A model generated the notes under the pieces. It had not been told where the DNA came from. It searched no databases and saw nothing but the letters and a program-made list of their open reading frames with translations. DNA of 48,435 nucleotides from Chloracidobacterium sp. (GTDB taxonomy: Bacteria > Acidobacteriota > Blastocatellia > Pyrinomonadales > Pyrinomonadaceae), in contig JADJRV010000015.1 in the NCBI GenBank assembly GCA_016712045.1, positions 1-48,435 of the forward strand, written 5' to 3'. Each line of letters begins with the position of its first letter. Position 1 is the first letter of the stretch. Positions 10,336-21,172 of this stretch are shown here, piece after piece. The position numbers and the translations under genes were made by a program.

Positions 10336-10368
10336 AGGCAGTCTCGTATGGGATTGCCTTTTTTTATT
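10336..10368 (+). terminator. Rho-independent terminator after tRNA-Pro
   Basis: The arms AGGCAGTCTC (10336-10345) and GGGATTGCCT (10350-10359) pair over ten positions with two G-T wobbles around a GTAT loop, followed by a run of seven T residues. Confidence 0.75.
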
Positions 10369-10375
10369 TAGCACA

Positions 10376-11083
10376 ATGAGTATTAAAGAACTCGGATATC
10401 AGCAAACGCCGCTTGGCGACCTCACGCTCCGGCGTCGGCTGGAACCGTTGCTGAATGATCGTGAGGTTTTTGAGGTCAAACTCGGCGACGAATACCTGAT
10501 GTCGAGCCTCTTTACCGAGAGCGAACAGCAGCTTGCGATACTCGGCCTCGCACCGCTAATTGGTGAATTGGATGTTGTGATCGGTGGTCTTGGACTCGGC
10601 TACACCGCTGTCGAAGCGTTGAAAAATAAGAGCGTGAGCCGCTTGCTCGTCATCGACCTATTCCAACCGGTCATCGACTGGCATCAAGCCGGGCTCGTCC
10701 CAAATGGAGAGATACTGTCCATCGATGATAGATGCGAACTGCGGCAAGGTGATTTTTTCGAACTCGCCCGGACGGGCTTTGACGTCAACAACCCCGACCG
10801 AAAATTCGACGCCACCCTACTCGACATCGACCACTCTCCCGAACATTACCTCGACCCCGAAAACAAATCTCTCTACACCACCGAAGGCCTCACCGCGATC
10901 CGCCACCAGCTAAAACCCGGTGGCACTTTCGCCCTCTGGTCAAACGACCCCGCGAGCGACGACTTTACCGCACATCTCAAAACGGTTTTCGCCTCCGCAA
11001 CCGCCCACAATGTCGAATTCCCGAACCCGTACACGGGAGCGACCTCGGTCAATTCTGTTTACGTCACGCAAACATCAGCTTAG
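10376..11083 (+). CDS. Spermidine-synthase-like SAM-dependent methyltransferase fold protein
   Basis: The 235-residue soluble protein has a Rossmann fold like spermidine synthase: VVIGGLGLGYTAVEALK matches the SAM-binding loop, LLVIDLFQPVIDWH is the acidic loop after strand 2, and FDATLLDIDHSPEHYL matches the motif IV region. The latter half (GLTAIRHQLKPGGTFALWS) has a typical 'LKPGG' turn. Its reaction is unknown. The ATG at 10376 is chosen because the longer reading frame passes straight through the tRNA and terminator. There is no Shine-Dalgarno sequence. The end overlaps the converging dienelactone hydrolase gene by nine bases. Confidence 0.8.
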   Translation: MSIKELGYQQTPLGDLTLRRRLEPLLNDREVFEVKLGDEYLMSSLFTESEQQLAILGLAPLIGELDVVIGGLGLGYTAVEALKNKSVSRLLVIDLFQPVIDWHQAGLVPNGEILSIDDRCELRQGDFFELARTGFDVNNPDRKFDATLLDIDHSPEHYLDPENKSLYTTEGLTAIRHQLKPGGTFALWSNDPASDDFTAHLKTVFASATAHNVEFPNPYTGATSVNSVYVTQTSA

Positions 11084-11962
11084 ATGTTTTCTAAAAAACG
11101 CAAGCGTTCTATCCCACGCCGTTCTTGCGGCCGCAGCGTCAAAACGGGGCGTCGTGTCGTTGTGAAAGCCGTGCTGTTTGCCTTCGTAGGTGTAGGTCTC
11201 AAATTTTTTCTTGTTCGCTTTTAGAGCCGTCTCATACGCGGCGATGCCGGCGTTGACGCCTTGGTCGTTGCCGGCGTAGTTGAACATGAGCTGAGCTTTG
11301 ATCTTAGGCACGTCGGCGACTCCGGCTTGGCGGCCGTAGAAAGGGACACCGGCTTTAAGGTCTTTGCCAAGACGCACCGCAAGTTGATTGACCATGCCGC
11401 CACCGAAACAGAAACCGACCGCTCCAAGTTTACCTTTACTGTCCGGCCGTTTTTTGAGCCACAGTGCCGCAGCAACAAAATCTTCGGTCATCTTTTTGCC
11501 GTCAACCGTGCGAAATGCTGCCGCGCCTTTTTGCTCGTCACCGGGATAACCGCCGACCGAGGTCAGGCCGTCGGGAGCGTACGCCATGAAACCTGCCTTC
11601 GCCAAACGGCGGGCAACGTCCTCAATATATGGATTGAGGCCGCGATTTTCGTGGATGACAATGACGGCGGGAAACTTTTTCCCTTTTGACGGTTTTGCAA
11701 AATAGCCTTTGATCGAGCCGTTGCCGGCGGGCGACTGGACGGTCTCGTAACTGGTGACGATGTCCTTGTCGTCCTTAGCGATCGTCTGAGCCCAGGCGTA
11801 ATTTGGCTGCAAGCTGTCATAGATCGCCGCGACGGTCAGTCCGCCGACGGCGAACTTGCCGACGCTGCGCATAAATGAGCGGCGATCCATGTCACCGTGC
11901 TGATACTCGTGAAAAAGGTCCAATAATTCCTGCGGATAATCGTCTGCGGTTTTGCGTTCCAT
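11075..11962 (-). CDS. Dienelactone hydrolase family protein with Tat-type signal
   Basis: This is an alpha/beta hydrolase of the dienelactone hydrolase (carboxymethylenebutenolidase) family, 295 residues. The N-terminal DRRSFMRSVGKFAVGG is a twin-arginine motif followed by a hydrophobic stretch ending in AWAQ, so it is probably exported folded. The catalytic triad is visible: Cys185 in GFCFGGGM, an Asp in AGNDQGVN (about 233) and His264 in GKQHGFHND. The conserved ENRGLNPYIEDVARRLA segment lies near residue 105. A good ribosome site (AAGGAG) precedes the ATG. The natural substrate is unknown; extracytoplasmic members are common in this phylum. The 3' end overlaps the + strand methyltransferase-like gene. 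Confidence 0.9.
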   Translation of the reverse strand: MERKTADDYPQELLDLFHEYQHGDMDRRSFMRSVGKFAVGGLTVAAIYDSLQPNYAWAQTIAKDDKDIVTSYETVQSPAGNGSIKGYFAKPSKGKKFPAVIVIHENRGLNPYIEDVARRLAKAGFMAYAPDGLTSVGGYPGDEQKGAAAFRTVDGKKMTEDFVAAALWLKKRPDSKGKLGAVGFCFGGGMVNQLAVRLGKDLKAGVPFYGRQAGVADVPKIKAQLMFNYAGNDQGVNAGIAAYETALKANKKKFETYTYEGKQHGFHNDTTPRFDAAAARTAWDRTLAFFRKHLS

Positions 11963-12009
11963 ATATTTTCTCCTTGTTTGGAAAAGGATACTAAAATTCG
12001 AGCGTAGTT

Positions 12010-12047
12010 GTAAAAAAGAAGAGGCTGCCCCCGAACGGGACAGCCTC
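12010..12047 (-). terminator. Rho-independent terminator of the TonB receptor gene
   Basis: Read on the minus strand, GAGGCTGTCCC and GGGGGCAGCCTC form a strong stem around GTTC, followed by TTCTTTTTT. It lies about 25 bases after the receptor stop and upstream of the dienelactone hydrolase gene. Confidence 0.75.
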
Positions 12048-12070
12048 GCTAGGCATACCTAACTGCTCAC

Positions 12071-14797
12071 TTAGAATTTGAACCGAAACTGAGCGGTAAA
12101 GCTGCGGCCCGTGCCGTCTATGCCCCAGCTCGGGTTACGATACTTCTGGTCTAGGATATTCTCAAAAGCCCAAAATATATTGGCGTGATCGTTGATCGTA
12201 AATCCGCCGCGAACATTAGCGACGCCATAGCCGGGTAGATACGTATAGAGCGGCACGACCGTGTTGTCATTGACGATCGTGACTCCATTAATGGTCGCAC
12301 CGATGGGCAACAGACGGTTTTGAACCTGTGCCTGTGTTTCGCCGGTCGCGATCAGGATGCCGCCGGCAGTTCCGCAGCCGCCACCACCGGGAGTGGTCAA
12401 ACCGTTGACACAAGCTCCGCGACGGAAATAGTTTTGGATCTGTGCCCGCGAGCGTCCGGCTCCGGTTCGACGGTCGGCCAAGTCGCCACTTGACAACCGA
12501 TCCTGACGGCCGGCGAGTGTCGTATAACCTTCTACCCAAAACTTGGACCAATTGTGGCGGAGGCCAAGAAAACCGGTCGGCGGCGGTGTTCCGCCCTCTA
12601 TATTTGGCGGTACGCCCGTCGCTTTGTCAGAGGCTTTGGTATAGGTGTAATTTGCACGCAAATTTAGGCGATCTGTAAGACGAGCCTGCAGTTCATACTC
12701 GACGCCCCAGATCTTGGCGGCGGTAAAGTTTGCACGAACAAGCACGGGGTTTGCCGATGCCGCGACAAATACAGTACCGTTCGCCGTCTGACTCGTGATG
12801 ACATCGCTACCTAAGAATTTGCCAACCGCGCCGGCGGGCAGTATCAGAGCCTGTTTGGTAACTGCGTTATCAATATCGAGACGAAACACCGTCAGCGTCG
12901 AATCAACCCGCTTATTTTGATAACGAACCGAAAAATCATAGTTGTTGCTAAATTCGGATTCCTGCTGCGAAACCGGGATACCGGTCGTTACGGCAGCGGC
13001 TCCGGCGGTCGTCCCTATCGTTCCGCCATAAGCACCGGCGGTGATGTGATCAACCTCAAAACCATCGCCGGTGAGGCCCAAAGTACCAAGGTCGGTCATG
13101 CTCGGGTAGCGAAATCCGCGGCTGTAATTAAAAGCAAATCTGAGTTCGTCGGTAGCACGAATAACCGCACCGATGCGGCCCGATATATCACTGGTCTCTA
13201 ACGAGTCGGTTAGCCACAACTGACGGCCGGCGACGATGGGCGATTTTGTACCGTCGGCATTATAAGACATGCCGCTGTAACGCAAAGCTCCCGTGATCCT
13301 GAGCCGTGTCGGAATGGCTTCCCATACGTCTTGAACGAAGACACCGCCCGAGGCAAATGTCGCATCATCCGGCACGCGCGGACGCGAGATGGTTACCAGA
13401 TTTGATACTGGGTTTTGGATGTATGCGGGTGCATTTACCTTTTCATGATAAAAATCACCGCCGAACAGCAAAGTGTTGTTGCGTCCGATCCTTTTATCGA
13501 GAAAACCGCTAAAGCCCCACGTGGATGTCCGCTCATACTGGTGAGTGATGTCACCAGCCGGATTTCCCTGTCCGCCTTGATTCACGCGCTCTTCGCGTTG
13601 GCTGTTGTATGAGCCGGTCAGCGACAGGCTGTCAAACGGGCCGACATTTCGCTTAACATAACGCAGATAGCCAAAATCGAGCATCAGATTTCGCAGATCG
13701 GCGATGAGGTTACCATCGCCGCCGAGCAGTTGGTCAAAACGTTTGCCGTCGTCCTGCTGACTGCGTTGATAGAAAAATGTAAGCTGCTGGTCGTCTGTCG
13801 GCGAATAGGCTAGCTTGCTCGCAAAACCGTATTGTTGAAATCCAGTCTGCGGGTTGACTGTGTATTTCACGGTTGAGGGCAGGCCGAGAAATCGTGTAAT
13901 CGCCGAGTGAGTATCTACGCCATCCGCAGTGCGAATATCACCAATACGGCGGCCGTTCATGTTGATATATCCGCCAAATTTGCGTGTGCCGTAGCTCAGC
14001 AATGCCGATGTACCAACGCTGCGATCGGCCGTGCTAAAACCGGGGTTAAACTCGCCGTGAAACTCAGGAGTCTCAAATCCGTAAGCCGGATTTTTACTGA
14101 CCATGTTGACCGTTCCCGACAGCGAATCCGATCCGTACTGAGCACCGTTTGGCCCGCGAAGCACCTCGATGGTCTGCATTGTGCTCGGCTCGTTTAGGTT
14201 GAAAAATGTACTGATACCCCCGCGTTGACCGGCGTGCGTAAAGCGGACGCCATCAACAAAATTCACAACATTTTTACCCGTCAGCCCGCGAATAACGATC
14301 GCCCCGATCGTAGGACTCGTCCGCTGGTAGTTAAGCCCCGCTTCTTCTTGGCCGGCTTGGGCCATAACGGACGTGGCTCGTTCCATGATTTGCTCGGTGG
14401 TGATCAGACTGATAGCCTGAGGAACATTTTTAGCCTCTTCGGATTGGCCGATCTCTGCAGTCACGGTAACGCGGCTCTCGCCGATGGCAAGCGATACTGC
14501 AACATTGTTCGCACCAGCATCGATCGTCTGTTCGGCAACGGCAAACCCCTGAGCGAGGACACGCAATGTATAAGAACCGGCAGGCACCGCGTTAAATGTG
14601 AATATGCCCTCACGCGAGGTGACGGTCGTCATTCCTACGCGGGACGATCCACTGCTGATCGACACGGTGGCTCCCGCAACAGCGTCGCCATTTTGGTCCT
14701 TGACCGAACCGCTGATCCCGCTCTGGGCGCTAACCTGAGCAGCAAATGCGACTATTGCCACAAGACACAGTGACAAAAAACGAAGGGAATATTTCAT
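12071..14797 (-). CDS. TonB-dependent receptor with N-terminal carboxypeptidase-regulatory-like domain
   Basis: This is an outer-membrane gated channel for large nutrients, intact over about 908 residues. After the signal peptide (FLSLCLVAIVAFAAQVSAQ) comes a carboxypeptidase-regulatory-like Ig-type domain (SVKDQNGDAVAGATVSIS, then REGIFTFNAVPAGSYTLRV). The plug domain is seen in NVPQAISLITTEQIMER and TIEVLRGPNGAQYGSDSLSG, and a beta-barrel rich in alternating aromatics follows. It ends RSFTAQFRFKF, the terminal aromatic needed by the BAM machinery. ATG 14797 gives a proper signal peptide; the TTG at 14818 is an alternative. The ligand is unknown: no siderophore or cobalamin gene is nearby. 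The absence of frameshifts over 2.7 kb contrasts with other long genes here. Confidence 0.93.
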   Translation of the reverse strand: MKYSLRFLSLCLVAIVAFAAQVSAQSGISGSVKDQNGDAVAGATVSISSGSSRVGMTTVTSREGIFTFNAVPAGSYTLRVLAQGFAVAEQTIDAGANNVAVSLAIGESRVTVTAEIGQSEEAKNVPQAISLITTEQIMERATSVMAQAGQEEAGLNYQRTSPTIGAIVIRGLTGKNVVNFVDGVRFTHAGQRGGISTFFNLNEPSTMQTIEVLRGPNGAQYGSDSLSGTVNMVSKNPAYGFETPEFHGEFNPGFSTADRSVGTSALLSYGTRKFGGYINMNGRRIGDIRTADGVDTHSAITRFLGLPSTVKYTVNPQTGFQQYGFASKLAYSPTDDQQLTFFYQRSQQDDGKRFDQLLGGDGNLIADLRNLMLDFGYLRYVKRNVGPFDSLSLTGSYNSQREERVNQGGQGNPAGDITHQYERTSTWGFSGFLDKRIGRNNTLLFGGDFYHEKVNAPAYIQNPVSNLVTISRPRVPDDATFASGGVFVQDVWEAIPTRLRITGALRYSGMSYNADGTKSPIVAGRQLWLTDSLETSDISGRIGAVIRATDELRFAFNYSRGFRYPSMTDLGTLGLTGDGFEVDHITAGAYGGTIGTTAGAAAVTTGIPVSQQESEFSNNYDFSVRYQNKRVDSTLTVFRLDIDNAVTKQALILPAGAVGKFLGSDVITSQTANGTVFVAASANPVLVRANFTAAKIWGVEYELQARLTDRLNLRANYTYTKASDKATGVPPNIEGGTPPPTGFLGLRHNWSKFWVEGYTTLAGRQDRLSSGDLADRRTGAGRSRAQIQNYFRRGACVNGLTTPGGGGCGTAGGILIATGETQAQVQNRLLPIGATINGVTIVNDNTVVPLYTYLPGYGVANVRGGFTINDHANIFWAFENILDQKYRNPSWGIDGTGRSFTAQFRFKF

Positions 14798-14921
14798 ATA
14801 TTTATACAGCCGCGACAAGCCTGATGCGTTTTCGTTTTGAAAAGAAAACCGCTAGGCATACCGCACTTTATTTTCTAAATGGTTTTATTAGAGATAGTTA
14901 GCAAGCTTACGCCCACGCTCC

Positions 14922-14980
14922 ATCTACTACGAACATTGGTAATTCTAAGAGCGTTTCGTATCTACTACCACGATTCGTAG
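14922..14980 (-). promoter_or_regulatory. Possible operator region upstream of the TonB receptor
   Basis: ATCTACTAC occurs twice (14922-14930 and 14960-14968), and the hexamer TACGAA/TTCGTA occurs three times (14928-14933, 14955-14960 and 14974-14979), in a 177-base gap with no gene. This is only a repeat pattern; no known regulator box (e.g. Fur) is recognised. Confidence 0.25.
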
Positions 14981-14995
14981 TGTCAGTTTTGATAT

Positions 14996-15379
14996 TTATT
15001 CGCTGGTGTATGTGGCGACGCTGGTGGGGGTTTCAAAGCAGCGGACCTTGTGGACACGGACGCGGTCGTCGCCGACGCGTGTGTTGAGGTATTCGAGAAA
15101 GTAGCGGGCGAGGTTTTCGGCGGACGGATTTAGCTCTTCGTCAAACGGCGGCAGCTCATTGATATTGCGGTGGTCCAGGTATTTTACGATCTCGTCGGCG
15201 GCGGTTTTTAGATCGCCAAAATCGATGAGCAAACCTATATTATTAAGCTCTTCGCCGCGTGCATAGATCTCGACCTTGTAATTATGGCCGTGCAGATTTT
15301 CACATTTCCCCTTGTACCCGCGCAGTTGGTGCGCGGATGAGAAATTGCGTTCGATCATTACTTCGTAAAATGAGGGCAT
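14996..15379 (-). CDS. queD: 6-carboxytetrahydropterin synthase QueD / 6-pyruvoyltetrahydropterin synthase family
   Basis: QueD converts dihydroneopterin triphosphate to 6-carboxytetrahydropterin in the queuosine/7-deazaguanine pathway. In 127 residues it shows His17 in FSSAHQL, Cys26 in KCENLHGHNY and the zinc ligands His30 and His32. It also has the LDHRNINEL segment, the PSAENLARYF motif and a late ETPTSVATY. These are the family's zinc-binding and catalytic positions. It starts eight bases after the helicase stop, so the two are probably co-transcribed. No other que genes are in view. Confidence 0.9.
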   Translation of the reverse strand: MPSFYEVMIERNFSSAHQLRGYKGKCENLHGHNYKVEIYARGEELNNIGLLIDFGDLKTAADEIVKYLDHRNINELPPFDEELNPSAENLARYFLEYLNTRVGDDRVRVHKVRCFETPTSVATYTSE

Positions 15380-15387
15380 CGTGAAAA

Positions 15388-17376
15388 TTATATCTTACCG
15401 TCGTCGGAATGCGTAAATATCTCAGCGACGTCGTTGAGATCGGCGGTTATTTTCATCCTCGGCAGGCTGTTGAGGAAATCACGTCCGTACGATTTGGTCC
15501 GCAAACGCGGGTCCATGATCGCGATCACGCCGCGATCGGTGCGGCTGCGTATGAGACGGCCGATGCCTTGTTTGAGCGATATCACGGCTTGCGGGACGCT
15601 GTAATCAAAGAACGATTTGCCGCCGTTATCGTCGATAAATTTGCTGCGAGCCTGCACGAGCGGGTCCGTCGGGACGGCAAACGGCAGCTTGTCGATGATG
15701 ACGCACGATAATTGATCGCCGCGAACATCGACGCCCTGCCAAAAGCTCGATGTCGCAAAAAGCACCGCGTTCGGCGTCGCCCGAAACTGTTCGAGCAGGC
15801 CGGTTTTGGACATTGTTCCCTGTAAAAAACACGGATAGCCGATTCGTGACGAGACAAGCTCAAACAACGCCGTCATCGAAGAGTTGCTCGTACACAAAAC
15901 AAAGGCATGCCCCCGCGTGACCTGGATTATCTTGATGATCTCGGTCGCCGCCATTTGCGTGAACTCGGGCGTTCGCGGGTCGGGCATTGTTTTTGGCAGA
16001 TAGAGGATCGCTTGTTTTTCGTGGTCAAACGACGACTCGGCCATAAACGTTTCGGTCTTACTTTTATCGAGTCCGAGCCGGTCACGGATAAAATTAAAGC
16101 TGCCGTTGGTCGAGAGCGTCGCCGAGGTCAGAATGCAGGTCTCGACCTTGTCAAACAGCTTTTCCTGCAGCAAAGACGAGACATCGACCGGCGACGCTTG
16201 CAAGAAAATACCGCGGCCACGACGTTCGAGCCAATACACAAAGTTGCGGTCGGCCTGCTCAACAATAAATTCGAGATCGAACCGCGTCTGTCTGACACGG
16301 CGGACGACGCTGTCGGCCTCCGGGAGCTTTTCGCAAAAACATCCGTTTCAGTCTCATGCCGTTCGAGTGCTTCGTCGAGAGCGTGAAACGCCTCGCCGAG
16401 CGGCGAGAGAACATCTTCGCCATCGATCCCGCGATGTGAAAATGCATCAGCAAGCAGCGGAAAACGCCCGTCCGCGTCGCGTGCCTGTTTGAACCGCACC
16501 CAAAACTGCTCGGCGAATCCATTGATGCGAGACGCCGATCTTATGATCTGTGTCGCGGCGACAGCATCGCTTATCGGCAAAACGCTCGCGTCGCGGGCAA
16601 GTTCCTCAAGCTGAAAATTCGACACCTGAAAGCCAAAATAATCCGCCGCGATGTCTTCGATCAGATGAGCCTCGTCAAAGATGACCGCACCGTAATCGGG
16701 TATCACCTTGCCAAACTGGTTGCCGCGAACGTTGAGATCGGCAAAAAACAGGTGATGGTTGACGATGACGATGTCGGCGGTCTCGGCACGGGCACGCATC
16801 CGCGTGATAAAACACGGCTCATAATCGGCACATTTTTGACCGATACAGGTTTCGCTTTTCGCGCTAATGCGGTTCCAAAACGGCAGATTTTCGGGCAGAT
16901 AGGTCAGCTCGGCACGGTCGCCGGTTTGGGTTTCATGCGACCATTCGCGAACCTCTTTGAAATGGTCGATCTCACCGACTCCGTCGAGTATCGGCTGGTG
17001 ATCGGATTGGAGCAGGCGATAAATACAGGCGTAATTTGACCGCCCTTTCATATAAGCGGCGGTAAATTTTTTGGGCAAGATCTGCTGCAAAAAAGGTATG
17101 TCCTTTTCCATCAACTGCTCTTGCAGATTTTTGGTGCCGGTCGAGATTATTATTCGTTTCTTTTTCTTGGCAACGGCCTCGATCGCAGGTATCAGATACG
17201 CGAGCGTCTTACCGGTTCCCGTGCCGGCCTCTACGATCAGGTGCTTTTTTCTCATCAAAGGCGCGTGATATCGCCTCGGCCATTTTGATCTGGCCACTGC
17301 GATACTCGTAATTTTCGTGATGTTGCGAAACAAGCCCGCCAGGGCCGAAAACCTGTTCCGCCAAACTATCGCTCAT
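15388..17376 (-). CDS. dinG: DinG/XPD-type ATP-dependent DNA helicase with iron-sulfur cysteines, frameshifted
   Basis: This is a superfamily 2 5'-3' DNA helicase of the DinG/YoaA/XPD group, about 662 residues. The start ATG at 17376 gives MSDSLAEQVFGPGGLV; one base too many in an A-run near 17254 then shifts the frame. The Walker A motif is EAGTGTGKTLAYLIPA. The iron-sulfur cysteines are in SNYACIYR, ETCIGQKCADYEPCF, and the Walker B/DEAH box is VIFDEAHLIED. After a second shift near 16330 come TCILTSATLS, ATSSFWQGVDVRGDQL and the motif VI segment VISLKQGIGRLIRSRTDRG. Both indels sit inside conserved stretches of a single-domain enzyme, so errors are likelier than decay. It is followed closely by queD. 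Confidence 0.88.
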
Positions 17377-17395
17377 CGTATAATGCCTGTATTTA

Positions 17396-17424
17396 TTGAC
17401 TTTAGGCCGTTTTTAGGTGATAAT
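17396..17424 (+). promoter_or_regulatory. Predicted sigma70-type promoter of the M36 peptidase gene
   Basis: TTGACT (17396-17401) and GATAAT (17419-17424) are spaced by 17 bases. About 100 bases further on, AAGGAG at 17518-17523 precedes the ATG at 17533. Confidence 0.5.
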
Positions 17425-17532
17425 CGTCCAATACCAAAACTTACTTCGATCCGGGAGTTGTCCCCTCTACCAACCAACCTATCGGCAGTTTTGATAATCC
17501 TAATGCTATCAAATATCAAGGAGTCTGTCTGA

Positions 17533-20500
17533 ATGAGCTTTTCTAACTTCGAGTCCGGCCGCGGTGCGTTTCTTGCCCTTTTTGTATTGGCAATGATTAC
17601 CGCGATCTTTGCATTGCCTTTTCAATTGAGGACAAATGCCGCAAAAGGATTCTATTTCAAAACGGTGAGCCATGAAAAGGGACTCGAGAATTACGATATC
17701 CGCACGGACAAAGCAGCGTATGAAAAGATCGCCGCTTATCGCACCGTAATGGGCAAAGATGCGGTCGCGGTTGCCGATGCCCGCGATGCTTTCGTCCGGG
17801 GTGAGAACGAACTAAAAAAGCGTGTTCCCACGCTCAAGATCGAATATAACGATGACATCCGAATACCTGAGATCATCGCTCCGGACGTACAGCAGGGCAA
17901 GGCGTTTTTTACCGGCCGGTCATCCCAAAAACGCTCGGACATACTTATCGACTTTCTCAACGAGAACACAGATCTCGTGGGTGCCCGCGGCGAACAGATC
18001 AGCCAGTTAAAGGTCGCGGCCGATTATACCAATCCCGACGGCAATCTTTCATTTGTCGAATTAAATCAAGAGATCAACGGCGTTCCGGTGTTTCGCGGCG
18101 AGGTCAAAGCCGGATTTACAAAGAGCGGCGAGCTTTTCCGCGTAGTCAATAACTTTGCACCGGGGCTCGATTATTCCTCGATCTCAAAAGATTTTGGCGA
18201 TCCAGCAGCCGCCGTTTCGCACGCCTATCGCCACATCAACGCCTGAAAACACGATGAAACGGGTGCGGCTAAACGAGAAAGTCTCGACAGATATCAAAGC
18301 GGTATTTGGCACGGGTGATTTTGCGACAACGGCGGAGAAAATGTATTTCCCAACCGAACCCGGCGTCGCCGTTCCCGCATGGCGAGTGCTGATCTGGCAG
18401 CCGGTCAACGCATATTACGTCATCGTCGATGCAAATACGGGGACGATGCTGTGGCGAAAAAATATCGGCGAGGACCAGACCCAAGCTGCGACATACAACC
18501 TCTACGCAACTCCAACGCGATGATCAATGTCGCCGACAGTCCGTTTCCGCGTTCGCCAGGCCCAATCTCGCCCGATGGCACTCAGGGTGCCGGTATCGCC
18601 CGCACTTCGATAACACGCATCGGAAACGAGGCACCATACACCTTTAACAATCTTGGCTGGATAACGGACGGCGGGAACGAGACGGACGGCAACAACGTCG
18701 AGGCGGGGCTTGATCGCGATACAACGAACGGTGTCGATGCCGTCAACGGCCGCGTCACCGGTGCGGCTCGCACGTTTGATTTTCCGATCAACCCGTTCAA
18801 CCCAAACACAAATACCGGCGACTCTCCGGTTCCGGCGGAGAGCCGACTGTTGATCCAACACGCCATACTGCCCTCAACAACCCAGCCGCATGGCATGGTC
18901 GATCATCAGCGGCGTCCGTTACACAGCTTTTCTATATTGCTAACTGGTATCACGACGAGACTTACATGCTCGGATTTACCGAAGCAGCGAGGAATTTTCA
19001 GAATACCAACTTTACCGGACAGGCGTCGGCAACGACCGCGTTACTGCCGAGGGACAGGACTGTTCGGGTGCAAACAACGCAAACTTTAATACTCCGGCGG
19101 ATGGCGGCCGCGGTCGGATGCAGATGTATTTGCGGGTAGCTCCGACGCCTGATCTTGACGGCAATCTGGACGCCGAGGTTGTCATCCACGAGGCCACGCA
19201 CGGCCTCTCAAATCGGCTGCACGGAAACGCTTCAGGACTCCAACCTAGATCTCGCACGCGGCATGGGCGAAGGATGGTCGGATTTTTACGCCCACTGCCT
19301 GCGCTTAGCGAACCGAGCGATCCGATCAACGCCATTTATGCTCTCGGGCCTACGACACGTTTAGGCACCTGGCGGCATTAATAATTATTACGGCATCCGC
19401 CGCTTTCCAAAGCAGTGATGGCCTTTACCGGCGGTGCGTTAAACCGGCCGCACAATCCGCTGACGTTTCAAGACATCGACACGACCAAGATCGATCTTTC
19501 CGACGGGGCGTTTGCTCCGCGATTTAACTCCACCGCCGATCAGGTTCACAACATTGGCGAGGTCTGGAGCATCGCCCTGTGGGAGATCCGGGCTCGGATG
19601 ATAAACCGCCTGACGTGGGCGGTCGGCAATCGACGTGGTTTTGCAATTTGTCACCGACGGCATGAAGCTAGCTCCGCTAAACCCGACGCCTCTTACCGAG
19701 CGCGACGCGATGATCGCCGCGGGCTTAGCGAGCGGGACACCCGCGACGTTGCAGATATGTGGGCCGGATTTGCCGCGAGGTTTTGGAGCGAGTGCCAGTA
19801 TTCAAAAGGTCGGCGGAGCCAGCACAGGCGGTTTAGGAACCGTCCGTGTGACCGAGGCATTTGACCTGCCAAATCTGTTCCAAAATCCTAATCTGACGCT
19901 GTCCGACACGATCGGAAACAACAACGGCGTTGCCGATCCTGGCGAGACTATCGCTCTAACAATACCGCTTACAAATTCGACCGGCATAGTCGCAAATACG
20001 ACGACATTACAGATCGTCGGAGGCAACTCGGCAAATTACGGGACTATCAACAGCGGTTCGACAGCCAGCCAAACGATAAACTTCACGGTCCCGGCAGGTA
20101 CGCCTTGCGGCAGTGTTGTCACGATAACGCTCAACGTCAACAGCAGCCTCGGTGCGACCAGCTTTACGCGGACGATACCAGTGGGCACACCTGTTGCGAC
20201 ATTTGTCCAAAATTTTGACGCTGTAACCGCCCCGACGGTTCCGGCCGGCTGGGTCGTTACCTCGGCGGGTGCCGCGACACAGCCGTGGGTCTCGACCTTT
20301 GTCAGTGCCGACACGGCTCCAAATTCGATGTTCGCAGCTGACATTGCCTCAACCGGAGGCCTCACCGCGCTGACATCACCCGCGATCGCGGTGACCGTAC
20401 CGGCGGCAACGCTGACATTTCGTCATCGCTATAACAGCGAGTCGGGATTTGACGGCGGCGTTTTGGACATCAGCATACCGAGCGTTTCGGGTGGTGCATT

Positions 20501-21029
20501 TCAGGATATCGTAACGGCGGGCGGCACATTTATCCAAAACGGATACAACTCCATACTGCCTGCGACGAGCACCAACACGCTTGGTGAACGCTCCGCGTGG
20601 TCGGGCGACTCTGGCGGTTATGTGACGACGATCGTCCGAATGCCGGCGGCAGCGGTCGGGCAATCCGTGCAGCTTCGCTGGACGTTTGGCTTTGACTCAA
20701 GCGTCGCTCCGGTCGGCGGCGGGTGGAACGTGGACACCGTACGGTTCGATGGCAACTCGCAATGCATCGTCACCGCCGCGGGCGTGGATGTTTCCGGGCG
20801 TGTTTTCGCAAGCGGCGGCCGCGGGCTTCGCGGTGCGGCAGTTAGATTGGCCGACCAAAACGGCGTGATGCGGACCGCAGTCACCGGAGCGTTTGGCTTT
20901 TACCAATTTACTGACGTCGCCCCCGGCCAAACGTATGTCGTTAGCATCATGTCGCGTCGATTTAATTATTCGCCGCGTGTTGTTCAGTTAAATGACAACA
21001 TCGCCGGGCTCGATTTTCAGCCTGAGTAG
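17533..21029 (+). CDS. Secreted M36 (fungalysin-type) metallopeptidase with C-terminal adhesive/regulatory domains, frameshifted
   Basis: This is a large extracellular zinc peptidase, about 1,165 codons in at least six pieces. After a signal segment (FLALFVLAMITAIFALPF) comes an FTP-type propeptide (SFVELNQEINGVPVFRGEV). The peptidase domain shows LFYIANWYHDETYMLGF and GGRGRMQMYLRVAPTPDLDG. The zinc motif VVIHEATHGLSNRL (HEATH at 19187-19201) follows, then GMGEGWSDFYAHCL with the third zinc ligand Glu and ADQVHNIGEVWSIALWE. Downstream lie beta-sandwich domains (NNNGVADPGETIALTIPLTN; a jelly-roll around FDGGVLDISI) and a final carboxypeptidase-regulatory-like domain (VSGRVFASGGRGLRGAAV ... GAFGFYQFTDVAPG). 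AAGGAG precedes the start. Fungalysins digest extracellular proteins such as elastin or collagen; here the substrate is unknown. The frameshifts make the native product uncertain. Confidence 0.87.
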
Positions 21030-21172
21030 CCAAAGCTGGGACTCAAAGAATTTGGTTGACATGCTCTTTTGCTGACAACTATCCTTACACAAGATATGTT
21101 TTGCAGACTTTTAGCGTCAAGAGCCGTCAAATAGGTTAGCTTCTCGTAAAGATTTTTCCGGAGTTTTATTCA

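Noticed and set aside
14225..14773. Plus-strand ORF of 182 codons over the TonB receptor
   Set aside because: It is the antisense shadow of a 2.7-kb intact receptor gene.
21050..21090. Promoter TTGACA with CTATCC before the FG-GAP gene
   Set aside because: The -35 and spacing are fine but the -10 box is poor, so it is not listed as a feature.
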